This document shows, in pieces, positions 27,701-34,946 of a stretch of DNA of 48,411 nt. This DNA comes from Ilumatobacteraceae bacterium (GTDB lineage: Bacteria > Actinomycetota > Acidimicrobiia > Acidimicrobiales > Ilumatobacteraceae), in contig JAHENF010000026.1 of the NCBI GenBank assembly GCA_024643255.1, positions 1 through 48,411 on the forward strand. Reading direction: 5' to 3'. The first letter of the stretch is position 1, and every line of letters begins with the position of its first letter. The notes under the pieces were generated by a model. That model saw nothing but the letters and a program-made list of their open reading frames with translations. It did no database searches and was not told where the DNA came from. The translations under genes and the position numbers were made by a program.

Positions 27701-28123
27701 ATGCGTCTCCAACTGGCTCTCAACGTTGCGGATCTCCCGGCGGCGATCGACTTCTACTCGAAGATGTTCGACACTCCTCCGGCCAAGGTCCGTGATGGGT
27801 ACGCGAACTTCGCCATCGAGAACCCGCCGCTCAAGCTGGTGCTGTTCGAGGGTGACGGGGCCGACGGATCGATCAACCACCTCGGCGTCGAGGTCGAGAC
27901 CGCCGATCAGGTGACCGAAGCCGAACGCCGGCTCTCGGGCGCCGGTCTCGACACGACAGGTGTCGACGACACGATCTGCTGCTTCGCGGAGAAGGCCGAG
28001 ACCTGGGTGCACGCCCCGGACGGCAACCGCTGGGAGTGGTACGTCAAGAAGGCCGACGCCGAGCAGATCGAGATGGTGGTGCTCGGCCGCACCGTCGAGC
28101 CATCCGGCACCTGCTGCCCCTGA
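27701..28123 (+). CDS. cadI: ArsI/CadI-family metal(loid) resistance dioxygenase
   Basis: 140 residues, VOC fold: LQLALNVADLPAAIDFYSKMFDT, GYANFAIENPPLKLVLFEG, INHLGVEVE, then the vicinal pair in TICCFAEKAETWV, and PDGNRWEWYVKK. The two adjacent cysteines and NHLGVEV identify the ArsI (C-As lyase)/CadI (cadmium-induced) group. A further CC pair at the very C-terminus (GTCCP) may bind metal. Reaction is either demethylation of methyl-arsenite or metal sequestration; the sequence is nearer to mycobacterial CadI. ATG 27701 follows AAAGGACGA. Transcribed away from arsR. Confidence 0.88.
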   Translation: MRLQLALNVADLPAAIDFYSKMFDTPPAKVRDGYANFAIENPPLKLVLFEGDGADGSINHLGVEVETADQVTEAERRLSGAGLDTTGVDDTICCFAEKAETWVHAPDGNRWEWYVKKADAEQIEMVVLGRTVEPSGTCCP

Positions 28124-28147
28124 CACCCCTGCCCTGTGGGCGGCCGG

Positions 28148-29203
28148 TCAGCGGAGGAGCAGGCCGGGGGTGCCGGCGATGACCGTGGCGATGCGGGCCG
28201 CGGTGTGGCCGGTGGCGGCGAGTTCGGCGAGCACGCCCGCGGTCTCCGCCGGGTCGACGCCGAAGACGAGCCCACCCGAGGTCTGCGCATCGGCGACCAG
28301 CAGTTGGTGCACGTCGTCGTGTTCGCCGGCGTCGAGGAAGTCGAGCGCCCACGCCAGGTTCCGGCGACTCCCACCGGGCATCACGCCGTCCGCGGCCAGG
28401 TCGACCGCACCCGGCAGGAACGGCACCGCATCGAACTCGACGCTGACCGACACGCGGGATTCGAGCGCCATGCGTCCGAGGTGTCCGACGAGTCCGAACC
28501 CGGTCACGTCGGTGCAGCCCGTGGCGCCGGCAGCGAGGGCGACCCGTGAGGCGACGTCATTGAGCCGGGTCATCGATGCGACCGCTTCGGCCGCCTGATC
28601 GGCCGTGGCGCGGCCGGCCTTGATCGCCGTGGTCAGCACGCCGATGCCGAGCGGCTTGGTCAGGATGACGTCCTGCCCTGGCCGGAGGCCGGCATTGGTG
28701 AGGATCCGATCTGGGTGCACGTCGCCGGTGACGGCCATGCCGTACTTCGGTTCGGGGTCGTCGATCGTGTGGCCGCCGACGATGACGAAGCCGGCCTGCG
28801 TGGCGATGTCCTGGCCGCCGGCGAGCACGTCGCCGAGCAGTTCGGTCGGCAGCTTGTCGGTGTTCCAGCCCACGAGGTTGAGCGCGAACAGCGGCCGGCC
28901 GCCCATCGCATAGACGTCGGACACGCTGTTGGCGGCCGCAACGCGGCCCCACGTGCGCGCGTCGTCGACCACTGGGGTGATGAAGTCCGCCGTGGACACG
29001 AGGGCTCGGTCGTCGTCGATGCGCCACACGGCCGCGTCATCGCCCGTTTCGGGGCCGACGAGGAGTTGGCTGGGGTGGTCGGAGTTGAGGTGGTCCACGA
29101 CGTGGGCCAGCTCGCCTGGGGCGAGCTTGCAGCCTCAACCGGCGCCGTGGCTGAACTGGGTCAGCCGGATCTGGTCGCGGGCATTCTGCGGGTCGTCGCT
29201 CAT
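28148..29203 (-). CDS. selD: selenide, water dikinase with selenocysteine at the active site
   Basis: 351 residues if TGA at 29135-29137 is read as selenocysteine (residue 23). Start ATG 29203, then IRLTQFSHGAG-U-GCKLAPGELAHVVDHLNS; the family has HGAGCGCK here in E. coli, with Cys17 as the catalytic residue. The remainder carries GPETGDDAAVW, the ATP-loop GGHTIDDPEPKYG, GQDVILTKPLGIGVLT and SGGLVFGVDP. The enzyme makes selenophosphate from selenide and ATP. The frame is intact before and after the TGA, and the neighbouring residues match the family exactly, so this is a Sec codon rather than a frameshift or pseudogene. Standard ORF calling begins after the TGA and gives a 316-residue truncated product. 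It starts 2 nt after the ACT-domain gene ends. Confidence 0.93.
29105..29134 (-). promoter_or_regulatory. hairpin immediately after Sec UGA (bacterial SECIS candidate)
   Basis: In the first 30 nt after the TGA, AGCTCGCC and GGCGAGCT form 8 perfect pairs around a CCA loop (29109-29127). A second short stem pairs GGCT (right after the TGA) with GGCC. A SelB-type bacterial SECIS stem-loop begins within about this distance of the UGA. The apical loop has no G, which the usual bacterial SECIS model prefers, so recognition by SelB is not proven. Confidence 0.65.
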
Positions 29204-29205
29204 CG

Positions 29206-29745
29206 TCACCCCCTCTCGTGGGAGGGCAGTGGTGTCACGTCGAGGTCGACCATCAGCTCGTTGGCGATGTCCTCGAGCGCGCGCTGGAGGGCCTCGAGGT
29301 CGGCGCCGACGGGCAGCCGGAGCGAGGCGGTGGCCTCGAACAACTGCTCGGCCGACATCGGTGCGGAGATCGTGGACGTCTCGAGTTCTTCGATGCTGAT
29401 CTCGCGTTGGGCGAGCGCACTCGCGACTTCGCGGATGATGCCGGGGCGGTCCTGGCCGATGAGGTGGAGTTGCAGGAGCGATGCGGTGTCGACTGGCCCA
29501 TCGGAGGCGGCGATGGCGATGCGCACGTCGAGGAGGCCCTGTGCTTGGACGCCCTCGAGGCTTGCGGCCAAGGCGTCGACGTGTCCATCGGGGAGTGTGA
29601 CCACCACGATGCCGGCGAACTTGCCGGCGAGGCGGGCCATGTGGCTGCGGTCCCAGTTGCCGCCGTTGTCGGCGATCGGGCCGGCCAACGCATCGACGAG
29701 ACCGGCGCGGTCGTCACCGATCACCGTGAGCACGAGGGTGGCCAT
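29206..29745 (-). CDS. double ACT-domain protein (GcvR-like)
   Basis: 179 residues: two ACT modules, VLTVIGDDRAGLVDALAGPIADNGGNWD and LLQLHLIGQDRPGIIREVASALAQ. The arrangement resembles GcvR, the glycine-cleavage regulator, and related amino-acid sensors; there is no DNA-binding part. Its stop is 2 nt before the selD start, so the two are co-translated. Ligand is likely an amino acid (glycine in GcvR); a link to selenium or one-carbon metabolism is inference from position. Confidence 0.83.
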   Translation of the reverse strand: MATLVLTVIGDDRAGLVDALAGPIADNGGNWDRSHMARLAGKFAGIVVVTLPDGHVDALAASLEGVQAQGLLDVRIAIAASDGPVDTASLLQLHLIGQDRPGIIREVASALAQREISIEELETSTISAPMSAEQLFEATASLRLPVGADLEALQRALEDIANELMVDLDVTPLPSHERG

Positions 29746-29868
29746 CGGTGCAGTCTCGCACGTCGCCGGGGCCCGACGACAACGGCTGGATCGCCAGCGG
29801 TGGGTCCGATGGCCCTTCCCTGGCCGCCACCGGAGGATCGACCATGGGATCACCGGGAAGGAGGGTTC

Positions 29869-30531
29869 ATGCGACGCCGACTGGGCTGGTTCGCGCTGGC
29901 GGTGATCGTCGGCATGCAGGCCGGCACCGTGTTCGCGCCGCTCGGCTCGATCGGGTCGACGCGCGTGGCCGACTGGATCGATCTGCTGACACCCTTTGCG
30001 ATTCTGGGGTGTGCCGCCATGGTGATGGACCGTGCCGGTGCCGACCGACGTCAGTGGCTGCTCCTCGCGGTGGGCGGCGTCATGTTCTCGCTCGGCACCG
30101 GCTTGCACATCTCGGCCAATTCGGTGAGCAATGTCGATGACGCGACCGTCGCCGAGGCGTCGATCGTGCACCTGTGGGACGAGATCGTCAGTCACTGGGT
30201 CTGGTACACGGGCCTCTTCATCGTGCTGGCGGCATTGGCGGCGGCACTGCACGGCGAGACGTTTCGAGTCGGTGCACTCGGCGTGGTGGTCGCGGCGCTG
30301 TTCGCGTTGACGCTGACGAACACCTACATCGAAGGGGGTGTGCCCTGGCTGGGTATGGCGTTCCTGCTGGCGGGGGTCGTGATCGGCTGGAGGTGGCGGC
30401 CGACGACGACGGGACGGCTGCTGATGCTGGTCGGTGGCATCGGGCTCACGCTGCTCGTCGGGTGGGGCGTGTACTGGTATGCGATCGACGGCAGGGTCTT
30501 CCCGCAGTTCAGTGAGCTCGGCTGGATCTGA
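29869..30531 (+). CDS. integral membrane protein, unknown
   Basis: 220 residues with about six to seven membrane helices starting FALAVIVGMQAGTVFAPLG. Other helices include WLLLAVGGVMFSLGTGLHI, VWYTGLFIVLAALAAALHG and LLMLVGGIGLTLLVGWGVYWYA. Two histidines sit at helix ends (GLHISAN and SHWVWY), and a third in HGETFR. No family recognised. ATG 29869 has AAGGAGG upstream. Convergent with the PhyH gene. Confidence 0.75.
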   Translation: MRRRLGWFALAVIVGMQAGTVFAPLGSIGSTRVADWIDLLTPFAILGCAAMVMDRAGADRRQWLLLAVGGVMFSLGTGLHISANSVSNVDDATVAEASIVHLWDEIVSHWVWYTGLFIVLAALAAALHGETFRVGALGVVVAALFALTLTNTYIEGGVPWLGMAFLLAGVVIGWRWRPTTTGRLLMLVGGIGLTLLVGWGVYWYAIDGRVFPQFSELGWI

Positions 30532-30563
30532 GCTCGCGCTCGGTGGCCTCGTCGGAGAGCGGG

Positions 30564-31331
30564 TCAGGACCCGACGGGGCGGCCGAGGAAGTCGTCGCTG
30601 ATGCTGATGCGCACCCGCTCGCCGTCGAAATCGCCGCCGGCCTGGTCGAACTCGGCGGCCTTGTCCGCGTAGTACCGCTCGCGATGATCGCCGAGTGACG
30701 CGGCGTTGTAGGTGAGGTATCCGGCGCGACGAGGACGATTCGTGGTGTTCGTCTCGCTGTAGTGCGGGGTGTAGGAGTCGAAGAACAACAGGTCGCCGGG
30801 CCCGACCGGGACAGGTCGCCAGTCCAGTGCAGCCGCAGCAGACGCTTCGATGCGTCCGCGATCGTCGGTCGGCAGCTGGCCGTGTTCGTAGCCCGGCGCG
30901 ACCCACAGACAGCCGCTCGCCTCGGTGGCCGGGTCGAGCGGGACCATGCAGGAGATGTGATGGTCGACGAAGCGGTAGGCCGCGGCGTCCTGATGTGGTG
31001 CGAACCCGCCGCCGCCGGGCTGTTTGTAGTTGATCTTCTCCTTGAACAGCACGGCCGGTTCGCCGAACAACACCGCGAGTACGTCGGTCACGACTCCACT
31101 GCAGATGAACGTGCGCAAGACGTCGCTGTCGTTCACGAAGTCCTCGCTGCGCGCGATCACCGCGCCGTCATCGGTCTGCTCGAAGTGGTGGAGTCCGGGG
31201 CCGCCGTCGGTCGCCCAATGCTCGAGTTGCGTCACGGCGGCGTCGATGTCGGCGAGTTGTTGCCCGTCGACCACGTTGGCGGCCAGCAGCCACCCGTTGC
31301 TTCGGAACCCCTCGACGTCGATCTCGACCAT
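30564..31331 (-). CDS. phytanoyl-CoA dioxygenase (PhyH) family Fe(II)/2-oxoglutarate oxygenase
   Basis: 255 residues with the facial triad: FAPHQDAAAYRF (His and Asp), PHYSETNTTNRPRRAGYLTYN with the second His and the 2-oxoglutarate-binding Arg, and between them ASGCLWVAPGYEHGQLP. The GPGDLLFFDSYTPH run is typical of the family. ATG 31331 is preferred over an in-frame GTG 31367 because the family begins at DVEGFRSNGWL. Hydroxylates an unknown small substrate. Confidence 0.9.
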   Translation of the reverse strand: MVEIDVEGFRSNGWLLAANVVDGQQLADIDAAVTQLEHWATDGGPGLHHFEQTDDGAVIARSEDFVNDSDVLRTFICSGVVTDVLAVLFGEPAVLFKEKINYKQPGGGGFAPHQDAAAYRFVDHHISCMVPLDPATEASGCLWVAPGYEHGQLPTDDRGRIEASAAAALDWRPVPVGPGDLLFFDSYTPHYSETNTTNRPRRAGYLTYNAASLGDHRERYYADKAAEFDQAGGDFDGERVRISISDDFLGRPVGS

Positions 31332-31459
31332 TGGCGAAGAGTACTGAAAGCGATCAACGGTGGTCACAGCAAGTCCGGAGGTCGCTCCATCGCGGCGATG
31401 GATCGAACCAGCCGAGCGTTCGGCGAACCGATCGGCGTACTCGGCGGCACAGTCCAGGC

Positions 31460-31696
31460 ATGAGCCAGAATGACGACGATGGAGTGAGCCGGCCGGCTCG
31501 TGCGCACAGCTGGTGGAAGTTCTTGCTGGCGGGCCCCGCCATCATCGTCGTCGTCATCATCGGGTCCGCCGCCGGGATCGATGCGTGGTTCGTGGGCTTC
31601 GCAGCGGTCATGTTCGCGGTTCTGCTGATCGCGGTCGGGCTGGTGCTCGGACTCATCCGCTTGTCGTCGGTGCGGCATTCCGTCGTTCGTGTATGA
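31460..31696 (+). CDS. small two-helix membrane protein, first gene of the sigma/ABC operon
   Basis: 78 residues from ATG 31460. Two hydrophobic segments: FLLAGPAIIVVVIIGSAAGID and FAAVMFAVLLIAVGLVLGLI, a short loop between them, and a basic tail RLSSVRHSVVRV. The stop overlaps the next start as ATGA. No family recognised. The ribosome site is weak. Its place at the head of the operon suggests it is an accessory of the membrane complex made downstream. Confidence 0.65.
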   Translation: MSQNDDDGVSRPARAHSWWKFLLAGPAIIVVVIIGSAAGIDAWFVGFAAVMFAVLLIAVGLVLGLIRLSSVRHSVVRV

Positions 31697-31833
31697 GCCG
31701 CTCACTGATCGCGTTGCTGTTGGCGGTGACCTGGACGTTCGCGGCCTGCACCGGCCTCCAAGGTGGCAGCGAACCCACCGACGACAGCACCGAGTCGACG
31801 CCCGGACCGGAGCTCGAACGGGAACTGCGGTGA
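31693..31833 (+). CDS. 46-residue lipoprotein, unknown
   Basis: Signal peptide SLIALLLAVTWTFAACTG with lipobox FAAC, then about 27 residues of acidic, Ser/Thr-rich tail (SEPTDDSTESTPGPELE). It is bounded on both sides by 4-nt overlaps, ATGA with the membrane protein before and GTGA with the sigma factor after, which is the main reason to believe so short a gene. After processing it would be a lipid-anchored peptide of some 27 residues. Confidence 0.65.
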   Translation: MSRSLIALLLAVTWTFAACTGLQGGSEPTDDSTESTPGPELERELR

Positions 31834-32408
31834 ACCGACCGGAGCAATCGGTGGCAAGGTTGGGCATGACGCGGGGGTGTCCGGACCGACGAAGCGACGT
31901 CGAACTCGTCGCCGCTGTCGTCGATCGCGACCGTGGGGCTCTCGAGGAGCTGTACACCCGGCATCAGCCGTGGCTCTCGATCCGACTCGCCTACCGTTGT
32001 TCGGATCGGTCGCTGGTGGAGGAGGCGATACAGGACACGTTCGTCGCGGTCTGGGGATCGGCCGACAAGTACCAGGCAACAGGACCGGTCGCCGCGTGGA
32101 TCTGGGGCATCGGGATCCGGCGACTCCTGCACGTGATGCGACCACGCAAGTCGCTGCGCGAGCGGCTCGTGGCGCAGCGCTCGCCGGAGCTGCTGTCGGC
32201 CGAGGACGAATTGCTCGTCGGTGTCGAACACGGCGATGTCGGGCTGGCGCTCGGGCGCCTGTCGCCTGAGTTGCGGATGGTCGTGCAGGCCACCGTGCTC
32301 GATGGACTCTCGTGCCAAGAGGCCGGCCGGCTGCTCGGCATTCCGTCGGGCACGGTCAAGACCCGGATGATGCGGGCGAAACGAGAGATGAGGGAGGCGT
32401 TGATATGA
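31830..32408 (+). CDS. ECF-type RNA polymerase sigma factor
   Basis: 192 residues. Region 2: VVDRDRGALEELYTRHQPWL, EEAIQDTFVAVWGSADKY and VAAWIWGIGIRRL. Region 4: LSPELRMVVQATVLDGLSCQEAGRLLGIPSGTVKTRMMRAKREM, a full helix-turn-helix for the -35 box. GTG 31830 overlaps the lipoprotein stop; ATG 31866 is a possible shorter start. It is followed by its membrane anti-sigma, so it is probably held inactive at the membrane and released by an envelope signal. Confidence 0.93.
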   Translation: MNRPEQSVARLGMTRGCPDRRSDVELVAAVVDRDRGALEELYTRHQPWLSIRLAYRCSDRSLVEEAIQDTFVAVWGSADKYQATGPVAAWIWGIGIRRLLHVMRPRKSLRERLVAQRSPELLSAEDELLVGVEHGDVGLALGRLSPELRMVVQATVLDGLSCQEAGRLLGIPSGTVKTRMMRAKREMREALI

Positions 32409-33247
32409 CGGCCGTCGACGAGTGGCACGTGAGTGACCACGAACTCGAACGCTATGTGAACCACGCGATCCCGACCGTTGCGCGAGCGTCGGTGGAATCG
32501 CACCTTCTCGAGTGCGATCGATGTCGGTCGGCTTTGAGCGTGGCGCGTGCCCCAACGGTGGGCACGTTCGGCGCCGATGCGACGTGGTCGCGGATTGCCG
32601 ACCGCATCGACGTGACCAGCCGTCCGCTGCGGTCGTCGACCACGGCACTTCAGGTGTCGACGTCGAGTCCGCTGCTGATGCTTGCCACGCTCGCCGTTGC
32701 GCTCGGCGTGGTTGTCAGCGTCGCCATTGCATCGGCCATCGCGCCGGCGGCATCGCTGCCGTTGTTCGTGATGTTGGCGCCGTTGGCGCCCGTGGTCGGA
32801 GCGGTGTTGGCGTTCCAGACCGGGATCGACCCGGCTGGGCAACTCGCCAGGGCGACGCCGTTGGCCTCGGGGAGGCTGCCCTTCATTCGAGCGTTGCTGT
32901 CCTGCAGCGCTGCGCTCGTCGCGGTCGCAGTCTCCAGCATGCTCGTCCCCGTCGGGCTCGACGACGTGGCTGTCTGGTTGCTTCCGGGTCTTGCGCTGAC
33001 GGCGCTGGTCGTGGCGATCTCGACATGGATCGATCCGAGTCGCGTCGCGCTGGCGTTGATCGGCCTCTGGGCGGTCGCGGTGTCGGTGTGGTCGTGGGGG
33101 CCGAGATCTCGCAATGTCCGGCTCGATCTGGGTGACTTCGCCGCAGAACAACGTTCGGTGCAACTGGTCCTCATCACGGTCACCGTCGCTTCGGTCGTCG
33201 TCGCGTTCGTGCGCCGCAATGAACTCCCGGTGTGGAGATCCCGGTGA
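32405..33247 (+). CDS. zinc-finger (zf-HC2) anti-sigma factor with multi-pass membrane domain
   Basis: 280 residues. N-terminus HVSDHELERYVNHAIPTVARASVESHLLECDRCRSAL has the H-x3-C-x2-C zinc-binding anti-sigma motif. Then about six membrane helices (for example LLMLATLAVALGVVVSVAIAS and VWLLPGLALTALVVAISTWI) in place of the single helix found in most anti-sigma factors. ATGA overlap with sigma before it and GTGA with the ABC ATPase after. The large membrane part may sense a lipid, solute or transporter state. Confidence 0.87.
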   Translation: MTAVDEWHVSDHELERYVNHAIPTVARASVESHLLECDRCRSALSVARAPTVGTFGADATWSRIADRIDVTSRPLRSSTTALQVSTSSPLLMLATLAVALGVVVSVAIASAIAPAASLPLFVMLAPLAPVVGAVLAFQTGIDPAGQLARATPLASGRLPFIRALLSCSAALVAVAVSSMLVPVGLDDVAVWLLPGLALTALVVAISTWIDPSRVALALIGLWAVAVSVWSWGPRSRNVRLDLGDFAAEQRSVQLVLITVTVASVVVAFVRRNELPVWRSR

Positions 33248-34104
33248 GCGGCGCACCGGCGATCGAGGTCACATCGTTGTCCAAGCGGTACGGGGCGACC
33301 CCGGCGGTCGACGATCTCGACTGGTCGGGCGGGCGCGGGGTCATCGGTCTCCTCGGTCCGAACGGTGCCGGCAAGAGCACCTTGTTGCGCATGCTCGCGA
33401 CGGTGCTCGCTCAGGACAGCGGTGCGATCCGGGTCTTCGGTCTCGATCCGGCAGTGGCAGACGAACGGCTGGCGATCCGTCGGCGGCTCGGCTACCTCCC
33501 GCAGGAGGCAGGCCTCTATCGCAACTTCAGCGCGTACGACCTCGTCGACTACGTCGCAGTGCTCAAGGAGATCACCGACCGATCCGCGCGGCGCGACGAG
33601 GTGCGGCGAGTGCTCGGTGATGTCGGGATGACCGACGACATGCATCGACGGATCCGCACGCTCTCCGGAGGGATGCAGCGACGGGTCGCGCTCGCGGCGG
33701 CGCTGCTCGGCCACCCCGACCTGCTCGTGCTCGACGAGCCCTCAGCGGGTCTCGACCCCGACCAGCGCCTCCGGATGCGCGGCGTGCTCTCCGAAGTCGG
33801 CCAACGCGCCACCGTGTTGTTGTCGACGCACCAAACCGACGAGGTCGCCGCATTCTGCCAACGTGTGCTCGTGCTCGATCGGGGCCGGCTGCTGTTCGAT
33901 GGAGCGCCACGAGATCTCGCTCGTCGCGCGACCGACCGCGTATGGGTCAGCGATGTCCCCGATGCCGGCGCGCTGAGATCGTGGGTCACCGGTGACGGCG
34001 ACATCCGCAACATTGGTACCCCGCCGCCCGGAGCGACGGTCGTCGAGCCGACGCTCGACGATGGCTACCTGCTCGTCGCGACCGAGGACGGAGTCAGGGC
34101 GTGA
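33244..34104 (+). CDS. ABC transporter ATP-binding protein in sigma operon
   Basis: 286 residues. Walker A GPNGAGKS, Q-loop YLPQEAGLYRN, complete signature LSGGMQRRVALA, Walker B LLVLDEPSAGLDP and H-switch STHQT. GTG 33244 gives a GTGA overlap with the anti-sigma gene; GTG 33232 is an in-frame alternative. Followed by two membrane proteins with the same kind of overlap, which probably form its membrane half. Confidence 0.93.
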   Translation: MSGAPAIEVTSLSKRYGATPAVDDLDWSGGRGVIGLLGPNGAGKSTLLRMLATVLAQDSGAIRVFGLDPAVADERLAIRRRLGYLPQEAGLYRNFSAYDLVDYVAVLKEITDRSARRDEVRRVLGDVGMTDDMHRRIRTLSGGMQRRVALAAALLGHPDLLVLDEPSAGLDPDQRLRMRGVLSEVGQRATVLLSTHQTDEVAAFCQRVLVLDRGRLLFDGAPRDLARRATDRVWVSDVPDAGALRSWVTGDGDIRNIGTPPPGATVVEPTLDDGYLLVATEDGVRA

Positions 34105-34946
34105 CGGTCGCCTTCGAGCCGTTGATCTCACGCTCGTCCCGTGTCGAAGGTGGCGCAGTCGTGGCGCTGGCGCGGATCGAGTCGTTCCGAATGCTCCGTC
34201 GAGTTTCGATCTGGATCGGATTCGTTCTGTCGGTCCTGCTGGTCGCGATGGCCGCCCGACAAACGCAGGACTGGGAGAATCAGAAGTATCAGTCGCTCGT
34301 CCCGCTCTCGGTCTACCCGATGACGATCGGCATCTATGTCGCCGGGGTGCGTTCGGGCAATCGCGACCGGTCACATCGTCGTCCCCCGCTCGCCGAGGAG
34401 GCACCGCTCGACGGAGACGCACGGGCGTGGGCGCGCCTCGCGAGTCTGGTGGTCCCGGTCGCGATGGTCGCGTCGCTGATGGCGGCGATCGGCATCGTCA
34501 GCCGGGTCGAGGGCGGCGTCCAACTGGGCTCGGGTTCGACCTGGACCCGGTCGGCGGTGCACTCGGTGTTCGAACTGGCGCAGCCGTCGCTGAGCGTCGC
34601 CGTCGTCGGCGCCGCAGGGATCGCGATCGGTCGGTTGGTGCGGCGGTCGGGTCCCGCAATCGTCGTCGGCATGGTCCTGTTGTTCTTCGCCGGTGGCGTC
34701 TACTGGTTGTGGAACGACGATGCCGTGTACACGACTGCGCTGATGCAGGTGCAGCCGATGGGAGCATACGGCGAGGACGCGGTCCACACGCCGACGGTCG
34801 TGTTCCACGATCTGTATCTGCTCGGGATGGTCGTGCTGTTCTGTGGGCTGTCGTTGCGTACACGCCCACGGGCTCCGCTGGTCGCCGGCGGAGCCTCAGT
34901 CGCCATCGCCGGGGTCGTCGCCCAGCTCGTCGTGTCGCCGCTGTGA
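34101..34946 (+). CDS. membrane protein, ABC-2-like permease candidate
   Basis: 281 residues with about six helices. VSIWIGFVLSVLLVAMAARQ at residues ~35-55, a loop, VPVAMVASLMAAIGIVS, SLSVAVVGAAGIAIGRLVRRSG, GPAIVVGMVLLFFAGGVYWL and two near the C-terminus. GTG start in the GTGA overlap with the ATPase. The pattern of helices and the RSGPAIVVGMVLLF motif fit an ABC-2 membrane subunit, but no clear family signature is visible. Confidence 0.75.
   Translation: MTVAFEPLISRSSRVEGGAVVALARIESFRMLRRVSIWIGFVLSVLLVAMAARQTQDWENQKYQSLVPLSVYPMTIGIYVAGVRSGNRDRSHRRPPLAEEAPLDGDARAWARLASLVVPVAMVASLMAAIGIVSRVEGGVQLGSGSTWTRSAVHSVFELAQPSLSVAVVGAAGIAIGRLVRRSGPAIVVGMVLLFFAGGVYWLWNDDAVYTTALMQVQPMGAYGEDAVHTPTVVFHDLYLLGMVVLFCGLSLRTRPRAPLVAGGASVAIAGVVAQLVVSPL

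Noticed and set aside
29101..29140. The TGA upstream of the 316-residue selD ORF as a frameshift or pseudogene
   Set aside because: Frame and family residues continue without interruption on both sides, and the TGA falls on the one position known to be Cys or Sec.
29746..29868. tRNA-Sec (selC) near selD
   Set aside because: The 123-bp gap has no cloverleaf, no TCA anticodon in context and no GGTTC-type T-loop pairing on either strand.
30560..30573. CGGGTC-AG-GACCCG at the PhyH stop
   Set aside because: A 6-bp palindrome with a 2-nt centre cannot form a normal loop and is too short to separate from chance.
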